DNA of 64,000 nt from CAG-170 sp022779365 (GCA_022779365.1 JALFSI010000037.1:31553-95552), one strand, 5' to 3'; shown: positions 49,039-56,994, counted from the stretch's first letter. Notes: a model not told the origin generated them from the sequence alone. Program-made: numbers and translations.

Positions 49039-49059
49039 TTCAATATAAGGAGAACAGCT

Positions 49060-49221
49060 ATGGAAAAATACGTCTGCGACATCTGCGGCTACGTCTACGA
49101 CCCGGAAGCCGGCGATCCCGACAATGGCGTCGCCCCCGGCACACCGTGGGAGGAAGTCCCTGAGGATTGGGTCTGCCCGCTCTGCGGCGTCGGCAAAGAC
49201 CAGTTCAGCCCGGAAGAATAA
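49060..49221 (+). CDS. Rubredoxin
   Basis: A complete 53-aa rubredoxin with two iron-binding loops, CDICGYVYDPEAGDP and WVCPLCGVGKDQF, and the conserved GTPWEEVPEDW between them. It carries single electrons at low potential, expected here to feed the reverse rubrerythrin. The ATG at 49060 follows AAGGAG. It is the last gene of the perR operon, before a strong terminator. Confidence 0.95.
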   Translation: MEKYVCDICGYVYDPEAGDPDNGVAPGTPWEEVPEDWVCPLCGVGKDQFSPEE

Positions 49222-49228
49222 ATCAGAT

Positions 49229-49262
49229 GCGGAGAAGGGCACGTCCCTTCTCCGCGTTTTTT
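49229..49262 (+). terminator. Terminator after rubredoxin
   Basis: GCGGAGAAGGG (49229-49239) pairs with CCCTTCTCCGC (49245-49255), followed by GTTTTTT. Confidence 0.9.
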
Positions 49263-49277
49263 GTGAAAAGCGCCCAT

Positions 49278-49307
49278 TTGCATGGCGCATGCCATTTGTG
49301 GTACACT
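49278..49307 (+). promoter_or_regulatory. Promoter of the 73-aa protein gene
   Basis: TTGCAT (49278-49283), 18 nt, TACACT (49302-49307); the same hexamers occur at 20223 and 20246. Confidence 0.6.
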
Positions 49308-49330
49308 AGTTCAAAAAAGGAGGCTGTTTT

Positions 49331-49552
49331 ATGAACGAATACGAGCTGCTCATCGAGACCATCAACCCCTGCGGGGGCGAGGCACACAGCAAAAAGGAAT
49401 TTCTGGAGATCACGGCGGCAAGTCCCGAGGAATATGTCGCCCGGAACGGGCGCTACCCGGTGCTCGACAGCGGCAAAAATGCCGCCGGGGATACCGTCAT
49501 CACCACCGGCGACGGCAAGGGCACACTGGTGCGGTATACGTTTACCGATTAA
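49331..49552 (+). CDS. Small conserved protein of unknown function
   Basis: A 73-aa soluble protein: MNEYELLIETINPCGG, then EAHSKKEFLEI, a Pro/Glu segment and a C-terminal TVITTGDGKGTLVRYTFTD beta-hairpin-like end. No signal peptide or TM. AAAAGGAGG precedes the ATG by 7 nt, and its own promoter is visible, so the gene is likely real. I recognise no characterised family. It is followed by 650 bp of repeats and is monocistronic. Confidence 0.7.
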   Translation: MNEYELLIETINPCGGEAHSKKEFLEITAASPEEYVARNGRYPVLDSGKNAAGDTVITTGDGKGTLVRYTFTD

Positions 49553-49580
49553 GCGGCACGGCGGAGGTTTGCAGAAGTCC

Positions 49581-49727
49581 CTTGGCTCTCCCTCTGGGAG
49601 AGCTGTCGCCGAAGGCGACTGAGAGGGTACTTGGCTCTCCCTTTGGGAGAGCTGTCAGCGAAGCTGACTGAGGGGGTACTTGGCTCTCCCTCTGGGAGAG
49701 CTGTCGCCGAAGGCGACTGAGAGGGTC
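49581..49727 (+). repeat. Three tandem 49-bp units of the GGGAGAGCTGTC repeat
   Basis: Units at 49581-49629, 49630-49678 and 49679-49727, each CTTGGCTCTCCC-TCT-GGGAGAG, then a second stem and TGAGAGGGT. Units 1 and 3 have GTCGCC-GAA-GGCGAC. Unit 2 has GTCAGC-GAA-GCTGAC, a double change on both arms that keeps pairing, and TTT instead of TCT in the first loop. Not CRISPR: no spacers. Confidence 0.88.
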
Positions 49728-50020
49728 TTCCTTGCTTACCCTCTCCGTCCTTCGCTGCGCTCGGACACCTCCCCCAAAGGGGGAGGCAAGGGTGCGATGC
49801 AAGCACAGCGGATCTGCAAAAAGCCACGGGCTTCCCCTTGGGGGGAAGCTGTCGCCGCAGGCGACTGATGAGGGGAAGCGTTCTTATTTTTTTAGCTGCA
49901 TCGCGTTTTTGATCCGAAACGTGGCAACATCTCAGAACGTACTACCCTTCTCCTCATCCGGCGCTTCGCGCCACCTTCCCCACATGGGGAAGGCAAAAAT
50001 GCTGTTCCGGCAGGGCATTT
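49728..50020. repeat. Remainder of the repeat cluster before livK
   Basis: 49737-49790 is the reverse-facing partner (CCCTCTCCGTCC..CGGACACCTCCCCC-AAA-GGGGGAGG) also seen at 33228. GCTTCCCC-TTGG-GGGGAAGC with GTCGCC-GCA-GGCGAC and TGATGAGGGGAAGCG (49829-49880) belongs to the 43130 family. 49927-50002 is the inverse of 43037-43100, with stem GGCGCTTCGCGCC replacing GGCTCACTTCGTTCGCC. The whole gap from 49553 to the livK promoter is repeats. Confidence 0.75.
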
Positions 50021-50061
50021 TGCTCTGGCGGAATTTTTTGCGGTTTTTTGAAAGAAAACTC

Positions 50062-50090
50062 TTGCATTTACTGGAACGGGTCGCTATAAT
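50062..50090 (+). promoter_or_regulatory. liv operon promoter
   Basis: TTGCAT (50062-50067), 17 nt, perfect TATAAT (50085-50090). A 118-nt leader precedes livK. Confidence 0.75.
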
Positions 50091-50208
50091 AGGGAACTAT
50101 AAAAATGCTCTTGTCGTGAACACTCGTCCGCGTGGCGCGGACACACGGCGCGGCATTCCCAAAATCCCGCAGTGATGGCTGCTCCGGCAGTCGAGAAGGA
50201 GGAAAACC

Positions 50209-51429
50209 ATGAAAAAGATCCTTGCACTCATTCTTGTATGTTCTCTGGCGCTGTGCCTGCTGGCAGGCTGCGCGGGCGGCAAGCCCGCGGCTGACGCGTC
50301 CAGCGACGCTTCCGCCGACGCTGCCACTTCCGAAAGCGGCAACAAAGTCGTAAAGATCGGCGTGTACGAGCCGCAGACCGGCGACAACGGCGCGGGCGGC
50401 AAGCAGGAAATTCTGGGTATGCAGTATGCAAACTATGTGCAGCCCACCGTCGAGATCGGCGGCGAGACCTATGACGTCAAGCTCGAGATCGTCGATAACC
50501 GCACCACTGCCGAAAACGGTCCGTCCGCCGCGGCGGAGCTCGTCAACCGCGACGTGTCCATCGTGCTCGGCTCTTACGGCTCGAGCGTGTCCACTGCCGG
50601 CGGCAAGGTCTTTGCCGAAGCGGGCGTGCCCGCCATCGGCGTTTCCTGCACCAACCCGCAGGTCACCGCGGACTGCGATGTCTACTTCCGCATCTGCTTC
50701 CTCGACCCGTTCCAGGGCACGGTCCTCGCCAACTACGCCTACAAGGAGCTGGGCGTGACCACCGCGTACACGCTCGCGATGCTCGGCTCCGACTATGACC
50801 AGGGTCTGGTCTACTACTTCTCCGAGGCGTTCAAGGCGCTCGGCGGCACGGTCATCTCCGAGGACTTCCCGGAGGGCACTGCCAACTTCGTCTCCTACAT
50901 CAATAACGCGCAGTCCGCGGGCGCGGGCGTCATCATGGCGCCGGTCTCCACCAACTACGCGCAGCTCATCATCGAGGCTGCCTCCGCACAGGGCTATACG
51001 GGCGAGCTGCTCGGCTCTGATACATGGGACAATAACATGGTCGTCGAGTCCGCCAAGGGCAAGGACGTGAGCATCAAGGTCACCACCTTCTATCAGGAGG
51101 GCGGCGCGCCGGAATTTGACTCCGGCATCAAGGAATGGATGAACGCCAACGCCGATGCACTGACCAACAACGGCGGCAACGACATGGTCGCGGCTGTGAC
51201 CGCGATGGGCTATGACGCCTACTTCACCGCGCTCGAGGCGCTGAAGGCCGCCGGCTCTGCCGCGCCTGCCGACGTGCTGAAGGCTCTGCCGTCCGTCACC
51301 TACGAAGGCGTGTCCGGCAAGATCGCCTTTGATGAGATCGGCGACGCCAAGCGCGACACCGCGTACATCAAGGCCGCGAACACCGAGACCGGCGTTTGGG
51401 AGTTCTACGCGGTTCAGGGCGTTGAATAA
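50209..51429 (+). CDS. livK: Branched-chain amino acid-type ABC substrate-binding lipoprotein
   Basis: A 406-aa periplasmic-binding-fold protein (Peripla_BP_6). The signal MKKILALILVCSLALCLLAGC has its lipobox Cys at 21; an Asp/Ala/Ser linker follows; then the type I fold starts VVKIGVYEPQTGDNGAGGKQEILGMQYA and includes IVLGSYGSSVSTAGG and VPAIGVSCTNPQVT. It delivers its ligand to LivHM. Liv-type systems take up Leu/Ile/Val but also other amino acids, urea or amides, so the ligand is open. ATG behind AAGGAGG. First gene of livKHMGF. Confidence 0.92.
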   Translation: MKKILALILVCSLALCLLAGCAGGKPAADASSDASADAATSESGNKVVKIGVYEPQTGDNGAGGKQEILGMQYANYVQPTVEIGGETYDVKLEIVDNRTTAENGPSAAAELVNRDVSIVLGSYGSSVSTAGGKVFAEAGVPAIGVSCTNPQVTADCDVYFRICFLDPFQGTVLANYAYKELGVTTAYTLAMLGSDYDQGLVYYFSEAFKALGGTVISEDFPEGTANFVSYINNAQSAGAGVIMAPVSTNYAQLIIEAASAQGYTGELLGSDTWDNNMVVESAKGKDVSIKVTTFYQEGGAPEFDSGIKEWMNANADALTNNGGNDMVAAVTAMGYDAYFTALEALKAAGSAAPADVLKALPSVTYEGVSGKIAFDEIGDAKRDTAYIKAANTETGVWEFYAVQGVE

Positions 51430-51624
51430 GCGGCGTCATAGACACGATTCTCAAACGAAAACCGCTTCAAATTCGGACTTGGCGGGGCTAACGCCCCGCC
51501 AGGTCCTGCGCGTTTATTTGTTTTATCACGATAACGGAAGATCCGCGCGGCGGATTTAGTCTTTTGCGCGATCGGGCGCGGGGATTCTCCGTTATCCCAT
51601 ACGATCTTCAGGAGGACCCCGCTT
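51430..51624. other. Structured intercistronic region livK-livH
   Basis: A 195-nt spacer. TCAAACGAAAACCGCTT (51451-51467) is a fragment of the mosaic repeat. TGGCGGGGC-TAAC-GCCCCGCCA (around 51480-51500) is a strong hairpin. GATAACGGA (near 51530) pairs with TCCGTTATC (near 51588) around inner stems including ATCCGC-GCG-GCGGAT. It lies where transcript levels of the binding protein and the membrane genes usually diverge. Confidence 0.55.
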
Positions 51625-52500
51625 ATGCAAGGACTGCTTCCCTACATTATTAACGGCATTTCCGCCGGCGGTCAGTACGCGCTGATCGCCATCGGCTATA
51701 CGCTGGTCTACGGCATCCTGCGGCTCATCAACTTCGCCCACGGCGATGTGTTCATGGTCGCGGGGCTCATCATGGTGTACGCCTCGGCGTCCATGCCGAT
51801 GTACATCGCGCTGCCGCTGGTCATCGTCGCCACGGCGCTGCTGGGCTTTCTCATCGAGCGCGCGGCGTATAAGCCCCTGCGCACCGCGCCGCGTATGTCG
51901 CTCATGATCTCCGCCATCGGCGTGAGCTATCTCATCCAGAACCTCGCGTTCTACATCACCGGCGGGCAGCCGCAGCCGGTCACGAACCCCATCCCCTGGA
52001 TCTCCGACACCATCAGCGTCCTCGGCGCGTCCACCAAGCGCGTCACGCTGGTCACGCCGGTGCTGACGATCGGGCTCGTGCTGCTGCTGGTGTGGCTGAC
52101 GAAAAAGACAAAGGTCGGGCTTGCCATGCGCGCCGCGTCCAAGGATTTTGAAACGGCGCAGCTCATGGGCGTGAAGATCAACTCCGTCATCTCCTTTACA
52201 TTCGTCATCGGCTCGGCGCTGGCAGCCGTCGGCGCGATGCTGTACTTTACGAACTACCCCAACGTCGCCATCGGCTCGGGCAGTATGCCGGGACTCAAGG
52301 CGTTCGTCGCGGCGGTGTTCGGCGGCATCGGCTCGATCCCCGGCGCGGTCGTGGGCGCGTTCATCATCGGTCTGTGCGAGGAGCTCATCAAGGCGATCCA
52401 GCCCACGTTCTCCGACGCGTTCACGTTCGTCATCCTCATCGTGGTGCTGTGCGTCAAGCCCACGGGTCTGTTCGGTGAAAAGGTCACCGACAAGGTGTAA
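51625..52500 (+). CDS. livH: Branched-chain amino acid ABC permease LivH
   Basis: A 291-aa permease with about eight membrane helices: GISAGGQYALIAIGYTLVYGILRLINFAHGD is the typical LivH beginning (the NFAHGD motif), KTKVGLAMRAASKDFETAQLMGV the coupling region with LivG/F, and FVAAVFGGIGSIPGAVVGA the conserved late loop. The ATG follows AGGAGG. 12 nt separate it from livM. Confidence 0.94.
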   Translation: MQGLLPYIINGISAGGQYALIAIGYTLVYGILRLINFAHGDVFMVAGLIMVYASASMPMYIALPLVIVATALLGFLIERAAYKPLRTAPRMSLMISAIGVSYLIQNLAFYITGGQPQPVTNPIPWISDTISVLGASTKRVTLVTPVLTIGLVLLLVWLTKKTKVGLAMRAASKDFETAQLMGVKINSVISFTFVIGSALAAVGAMLYFTNYPNVAIGSGSMPGLKAFVAAVFGGIGSIPGAVVGAFIIGLCEELIKAIQPTFSDAFTFVILIVVLCVKPTGLFGEKVTDKV

Positions 52501-52512
52501 GGAGGCTTTGGC

Positions 52513-53622
52513 ATGAAGAAGAACAATCATCGTGAAAGCCTCATTCTGGCGCTCATTCTGCTCATCGTGCTGGCGGCGGCAATTTTCCTCGACGCGAAGC
52601 TCCCCAGCTATCACATCGCCATCAAGGTCATCAAAAAGGCGTGCGTGTATTCGCTCGTCGCCGTGTCCATGAACCTGCTCAACGGCTTTACGGGTCTGTT
52701 CTCCCTCGGTCAGGCGGGCTTTATGCTGCTCGGCGCGTATGCCTACGCCATTTTGTCCATCCCCGTTGCCAAGCGCGCGGGCGTGTACCAGTATTTTGAC
52801 GGCGGCATCGTCAAATTCTCCCTGCCGGAGGTCTTTTCCGGCATCTTCGGCGAATCGGTCGGTCCGATCGTTGGGATGCTCCTCGCGCTGCTCATTGGCG
52901 GCATGATCGCGGGTCTGGTCGCGTACCTTATCGGTCTGCCGGTGCTGCGCCTGCGCTCGGACTACCTCGCCATCGCAACGCTCGGCTTTGCCGAAATTCT
53001 GCGCGCGCTCATCCAGTGGAGCGCCCTCGGTCCTCTTACGAATGCGTCGAACCTGCTGCAAAACTATCCGGAGCTTGGCGGCGCGACGGCATATCTCATC
53101 CTCATCGCCGTATTCATCGGCATGATCTTGCTGCTCGTCAACTCGACCTACGGACGGGCGTTCAAGGCAATCCGCGACGATGAGGTCGCGGCGGAGGCGA
53201 TGGGCATCAACCTCGCGCACCACAAGCGCGCGGCGTTTATCATCTCGTCCTTCTTCGCCGGCGTCGGCGGCGGGATGCTGGCGATGTACATGGGCACGGT
53301 GCAGGCGCTGTCGTTTAAGAGCACGATGACGTATGAAATTCTGCTCATCGTGGTCATCGGCGGCATCGGCTCGCTCACCGGGTCGATCCTCACGAGCTTT
53401 TTGTATGTTGCCAGCCTGGAATGGCTGCTGCGCGGTCTGGACTCCGGGAAATTCCTCGGCATCGAAGCCCCCGGCGTGTTCAAAAACGGCTTCCGTATGG
53501 CGGTCGTGTCGGTCATCATCATGGTGGTCGTGCTGTTCTTCCGCAAGGGCATCATGGGCGACCGCGAGCTGACCGACCTGCTGCGCAGGCGGGGCAGACA
53601 GAAAGGAGATCGTGTGGAATGA
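52513..53622 (+). CDS. livM: Branched-chain amino acid ABC permease LivM
   Basis: A 369-aa permease. VYSLVAVSMNLLNGFTGLFSLGQAGFMLLGAYAYA is the LivM signature start, LRLRSDYLAIATLGFAEILR and NSTYGRAFKAIRDDEVAAEAMGIN the cytoplasmic coupling loops, and VVIGGIGSLTGSIL the late motif. It partners LivH. A GGAGGC ribosome site precedes ATG 52513. The stop overlaps the livG start by 4 nt (ATGA). Confidence 0.94.
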   Translation: MKKNNHRESLILALILLIVLAAAIFLDAKLPSYHIAIKVIKKACVYSLVAVSMNLLNGFTGLFSLGQAGFMLLGAYAYAILSIPVAKRAGVYQYFDGGIVKFSLPEVFSGIFGESVGPIVGMLLALLIGGMIAGLVAYLIGLPVLRLRSDYLAIATLGFAEILRALIQWSALGPLTNASNLLQNYPELGGATAYLILIAVFIGMILLLVNSTYGRAFKAIRDDEVAAEAMGINLAHHKRAAFIISSFFAGVGGGMLAMYMGTVQALSFKSTMTYEILLIVVIGGIGSLTGSILTSFLYVASLEWLLRGLDSGKFLGIEAPGVFKNGFRMAVVSVIIMVVVLFFRKGIMGDRELTDLLRRRGRQKGDRVE

Positions 53623-54458
53623 AGCCTGTTCTGAAACTCGAAAATGTGACCATGCAGTTCGGCGGCGTCATCGCGGTCAATAACCTGTCGATGGAGATAA
53701 ACGAAGGCGAGATCGTCGCGCTCATCGGTCCGAACGGCGCGGGCAAGACCACGGCGTTCAACTGCGTCACCGGCGTGTACGAGCCGACCAACGGCAAAAT
53801 TGAGTATTGCGGCGAGACCATCGCCGAAAATTTCCCGCGCGGCAAGATGAAGCGCCTGTACGCGGGCGAACATAACGGGATGTACACGAAGTCCGTCTCG
53901 CTCACGCCCGACGCTATCACGCGCCGCGGCATCGCGCGCACGTTCCAGAATATCCGGCTGTTTTCGTCCATGACGGCGTTTGAAAACGTCCTGACCGCCA
54001 TGCACGTCCGCCGCACGAGCAACCTCTTCACCGCCGCGTTCCGCCTGAATCATAAAGAAGAGCAGGCGCAGCGCGAGCGCGCGCTGGAGCTGCTGAAGAT
54101 CGTCGGTCTGGAAAATGAAAAGGACGAGCTGGCGACGAGCCTGCCCTACGGCAAGCAGCGCCGTCTGGAGATCGCCCGGGCTCTTGCGACCGAGCCGAAG
54201 CTGCTGCTGCTCGACGAGCCGGCCGCCGGCATGAACCCGCAGGAAACGGAGGACCTGACGGCGTTTATCCGCCGCATCCGCGACGAATTTGGTCTGACGG
54301 TGTTTTTGATCGAGCACCATATGGATCTCGTTATGGATATTTCCGACCGCATTTACGTCATCGACTTCGGCAAGCTGATCGCCGCGGGCGTCCCGGCGGA
54401 CATTCAGAACGATCAGCGCGTCATCGACGCATATCTGGGGGTGGACGAAGATGAATGA
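53619..54458 (+). CDS. livG: Branched-chain amino acid ABC ATPase LivG
   Basis: A 279-aa ATPase. Walker A is IGPNGAGKTTAFN (about 37-49), then a LivG-specific stretch between Walker A and the signature (RRGIARTFQNIRLFSSMTAFENV). The signature region SLPYGKQRRLEIARAL has Tyr-Gly in place of the Ser-Gly-Gly core, normal for LivG. Walker B is LLLLDEPAAGMNPQE, and the switch His is in LIEHHMDLVM. ATG 53619 with GAAAGGAG upstream. Overlaps livF by 8 nt. Confidence 0.94.
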   Translation: MKPVLKLENVTMQFGGVIAVNNLSMEINEGEIVALIGPNGAGKTTAFNCVTGVYEPTNGKIEYCGETIAENFPRGKMKRLYAGEHNGMYTKSVSLTPDAITRRGIARTFQNIRLFSSMTAFENVLTAMHVRRTSNLFTAAFRLNHKEEQAQRERALELLKIVGLENEKDELATSLPYGKQRRLEIARALATEPKLLLLDEPAAGMNPQETEDLTAFIRRIRDEFGLTVFLIEHHMDLVMDISDRIYVIDFGKLIAAGVPADIQNDQRVIDAYLGVDEDE

Positions 54459-55179
54459 TCCGAGAAATATTCTGGAGATCCGCGGTCTGGTCGTCTCCTA
54501 CGGTGGCATTGAAGCCGTGCGCGGCATCGATCTGGATGTGCCCAAGGGCAAGATCGTCACGCTCATCGGCTCGAACGGCGCAGGAAAATCGACCACGCTC
54601 AAAACCATCGCGGGGCTTGTGAAGCCCAAGAGCGGCACGGTCGAGCTGGAGGGAACGGTGCTGACCGGCAAATCGTCCGACTTCATCGTCTCGCAGGGCG
54701 TCACGCTCGTGCCAGAGGGACGCCGCGTGTTCCCGAACCTCACGGTGGAGGAAAACCTGCGCATCGGCGCATATTTGCGCAAGGACAGCCTGAAGGACGA
54801 TCTTGCGAACGTTTACAGCCTGTTCCCGCGCCTGAAGGAGCGCGAATGGCAGCTTGCCGGCACGCTCTCCGGCGGAGAGCAGCAGATGCTTGCGGTGGGC
54901 AGAGCGCTCATGGCGCGCCCGAAGCTCATCATGATGGACGAGCCGTCGCTCGGTCTTGCGCCGATCGTCGTCAAGGGCATTTTCGACATCATCCGCGAGA
55001 TCAACAAACAGGGCATCACGGTGCTGCTCATCGAGCAGAACGCGAACATGGCGCTCAAGATCGCCGACCTTGCCTATGTCATCCAGAACGGTACAATCCT
55101 CATGCAGGGCGCAGGTCAGGAGCTGCTGGAAAACGAAGAAGTCAAAGACGCCTATCTTGGCAGCGCAAAGAAGAAATAA
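54451..55179 (+). CDS. livF: Branched-chain amino acid ABC ATPase LivF
   Basis: A 242-aa ATPase. ILEIRGLVVSYGGIEAVRGIDLDV, Walker A IGSNGAGKST (about 39-48), LVPEGRRVFPNLTVEENL (LivF-typical Q-loop region), signature LSGGEQQMLAVGRALM, Walker B LIMMDEPSLGLAP, and LIEQNANMALKIAD in the switch region. It forms the second nucleotide-binding subunit with LivG. It ends the operon at a strong terminator. Confidence 0.95.
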   Translation: MNDPRNILEIRGLVVSYGGIEAVRGIDLDVPKGKIVTLIGSNGAGKSTTLKTIAGLVKPKSGTVELEGTVLTGKSSDFIVSQGVTLVPEGRRVFPNLTVEENLRIGAYLRKDSLKDDLANVYSLFPRLKEREWQLAGTLSGGEQQMLAVGRALMARPKLIMMDEPSLGLAPIVVKGIFDIIREINKQGITVLLIEQNANMALKIADLAYVIQNGTILMQGAGQELLENEEVKDAYLGSAKKK

Positions 55180-55182
55180 AGG

Positions 55183-55212
55183 AAAAGACGTCCCGGGAGG
55201 GACGTCTTTTTT
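55183..55212 (+). terminator. liv operon terminator
   Basis: AAAAGACGTCCC (55183-55194) pairs with GGGACGTCTTTT (55199-55210), with further T. Just beyond, GCGTAGGGGCGGA (55257-55269) is a lone half of the GTAGGGG repeat. Confidence 0.88.
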
Positions 55213-55277
55213 GCGCCCGCATGACCTGCGGGGAAGCCGTAAAACCATCAAATTTGCGTAGGGGCGGATTTTGCGAT

Positions 55278-55844
55278 TTACCCCATCATCCTTGCCACCC
55301 AAAGCGCCTTTGCGGTATTCTCTGCGGCGCAGAGGAGGGCGGCGGCGTCCTCCAGCGTGCCGGAGACGCTCACCGCGCCGTGTCCGCCGAGCAGACAGAC
55401 CGGGCACTGCGCCAACGCGTTTTCGATGCCCCGGTGGATCTCATGCGTGCCCGGCTGCCCGAAGGGCAGGCAGACCATGCGCGGGAAAAAGCCGCGGATC
55501 GACGCCGTCTCCGGCACGACAAGGTCTTCATAGCGCAGCGCATACGCCGTGAGGTACGGGCTGTGGCTGTGTACGACGGCGCTGACATCCGGGCGGGCGC
55601 GGTAGATCGCCTCGTGCAGGAAAAATTCGCTCGACCGCCGTCCAGTGCCGCCGACCTGCTCGCCGTTTGCATCCACCACGCAAATATCCTCCGGCGTGAG
55701 CAGCAGCTTCATCCGCCGCGAGGGTGTGATGAAAATATGCCCCGTCTCGCGGTCAATGACCGAAATATTCCCCTCAATGCCGCTCAAAAGCCCCTTCTGC
55801 TCCAAAATAGCGGCGAATTTTGCAACCTCTTCCGCGTGATTCAT
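55278..55844 (-). CDS. Class II aldolase/adducin family protein
   Basis: A 188-aa zinc enzyme, slightly shorter than L-fuculose-phosphate aldolase (215 aa). GLLSGIEGNISVID is the phosphate-binding N-terminal loop (GNxS), ITPSRRMKLLLTPEDICVVD follows, Glu in SSEFFLHEAIY is the catalytic acid, and HSHSPYLTAYAL plus LLGGHGAVSVSG supply the zinc His residues. Members cleave fuculose-, ribulose- or methylthioribulose-phosphates; the substrate is not resolved. It is monocistronic on the minus strand, between the liv operon and pdaA. Confidence 0.88.
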   Translation of the reverse strand: MNHAEEVAKFAAILEQKGLLSGIEGNISVIDRETGHIFITPSRRMKLLLTPEDICVVDANGEQVGGTGRRSSEFFLHEAIYRARPDVSAVVHSHSPYLTAYALRYEDLVVPETASIRGFFPRMVCLPFGQPGTHEIHRGIENALAQCPVCLLGGHGAVSVSGTLEDAAALLCAAENTAKALWVARMMG

Positions 55845-55981
55845 CTCATATCCCCCAATTCTAAAATTCTACCGGCAGTGTATCGCACCGCGCCGCCGCT
55901 GTCAATCCCCGGTGCAGAAAAACTCACCCGGACGGGTCTGCGCCCGTCCCGCGCGCCATAGGATAGAGCGGGGGTGTTTCT

Positions 55982-56788
55982 ATGATCCGTTTTATCCGGC
56001 AAAATGCGCGGCTGCTGGCGGTGGCGCTGGCGGTGGTGCTGTTCTGCGGCGGCGTTTCGGCAATGTTCGGTCTGCATGACGCGATCGAGACCGGCTCGTG
56101 GGGTCTGAGCTTCCGCGAGACGGGCGAGCCGCCCATCGGCAATGCCGACGCCGCGTCGCTGCGGCGGTACGACGCGGTGTATCTCGGCGACACGGAAGAG
56201 AAGGTGCTCTATCTCACATTTGACGCGGGCTACGAAAACGGCTGCACCGCGCAAATTCTCGACACGCTGAAGGCGCACAATGCCAAGGCTGCGTTTTTCG
56301 TCGTGGGAAATTATCTGGAGACCGCGCCGGAGCTGGTGCAGCGTATGGCGGACGAGGGGCATCTGGTCGGCAATCATACCTGGCATCACTACGATATGTC
56401 CCGCATCGCGGAGGAGCAGGCTTTTTCTGCGGAGCTGACGCGCGTGGAGGAAAAATACCGCGAGCTGACCGGGCAGGCGATGAAAAAATATTACCGCCCG
56501 CCGCAGGGCGTTTACAGCGAGGAAAACCTGCGCATGGCGCAGGCGCTGGGGTATCGGACGGTATTTTGGAGCCTTGCCTACGTTGACTGGCTTCAGGACG
56601 ACCAGCCCACGGCGGAGGAGGCGTTTTCCAAGCTCCTGCCGCGCACGCATCCGGGCGCGATCGTGCTGCTGCACAGCACGTCCGCCACGAACGCGGCGAT
56701 CCTGGACGATCTGCTCACGCGCTGGGAGGAGGCGGGCTACCGCTTCGGCTCGCTGGAAGAAATCTATGCGCCGGACGCACCGTTTTGA
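55982..56788 (+). CDS. pdaA: Polysaccharide deacetylase, PdaA-like (spore cortex delta-lactam)
   Basis: A 268-aa NodB-fold protein, the size of B. subtilis PdaA (263 aa). The N-terminal signal-anchor is about 10-28. Motif 1 is LYLTFDAGYENG (the PdaA-type DAG rather than DDG), motif 2 VGNHTWHHYDMS with zinc His residues, motif 3 YYRPPQGVYSEENL, and motif 5 IVLLHSTS. PdaA deacetylates N-acetylmuramic acid so that muramic-delta-lactam can form in the spore cortex. The ribosome site is modest (GGGGTG). It fits with the SpoIIE-like gene in showing a sporulating host. Confidence 0.9.
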   Translation: MIRFIRQNARLLAVALAVVLFCGGVSAMFGLHDAIETGSWGLSFRETGEPPIGNADAASLRRYDAVYLGDTEEKVLYLTFDAGYENGCTAQILDTLKAHNAKAAFFVVGNYLETAPELVQRMADEGHLVGNHTWHHYDMSRIAEEQAFSAELTRVEEKYRELTGQAMKKYYRPPQGVYSEENLRMAQALGYRTVFWSLAYVDWLQDDQPTAEEAFSKLLPRTHPGAIVLLHSTSATNAAILDDLLTRWEEAGYRFGSLEEIYAPDAPF

Positions 56789-56853
56789 GCCGCCTGCATA
56801 ACATGGAATGAGCGGGCGAGATTCGCTACGACATTATTTCAGGAGGTTTCGTT

Positions 56854-56982
56854 ATGTCTTGTAATTCTTCCGGCATCTGCGCCTTTGGCAACAGTTGGTG
56901 GTGGATCATCATTCTGGTCATCATCTTCGTGCTCGGCAACGGCGGCAATGGCTGCGGCTGCGGTTGCGACAGCGGCTGCTGA
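56854..56982 (+). CDS. 42-aa membrane mini-protein with Gly/Cys-rich tail (YjcZ-like)
   Basis: MSCNSSGICAFGNS, one hydrophobic helix (WWWIIILVIIFVLG, residues 15-28), and the tail NGGNGCGCGCDSGC. AGGAGG lies 8 nt before the ATG. The layout (short polar start, single TM, Gly/Cys end) resembles small YjcZ/YuzJ-type proteins that Firmicutes make during sporulation. It lies 65 nt after pdaA on the same strand, followed by a hairpin. Real but functionally unassigned; too short for ordinary gene callers. Confidence 0.72.
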   Translation: MSCNSSGICAFGNSWWWIIILVIIFVLGNGGNGCGCGCDSGC

Positions 56983-56994
56983 GCTACATGAAGG

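Noticed and set aside
49581..49727. Possible CRISPR array
   Set aside because: Three head-to-tail units without spacers, each with internal hairpins, and no cas genes in the window.
51592..53223. A 543-codon minus-strand frame opposite livH and livM
   Set aside because: His/Arg/Asp-rich composition typical of antisense shadows; it covers two obvious permease genes and lacks any motif.
55957..55965. CATAGGATA as a mother-cell sigma promoter for pdaA
   Set aside because: The -10 fits CATAnnnTA but no AC-type -35 lies 15-17 nt upstream, and Bacillus pdaA is under sigma-G, so the match may be chance.
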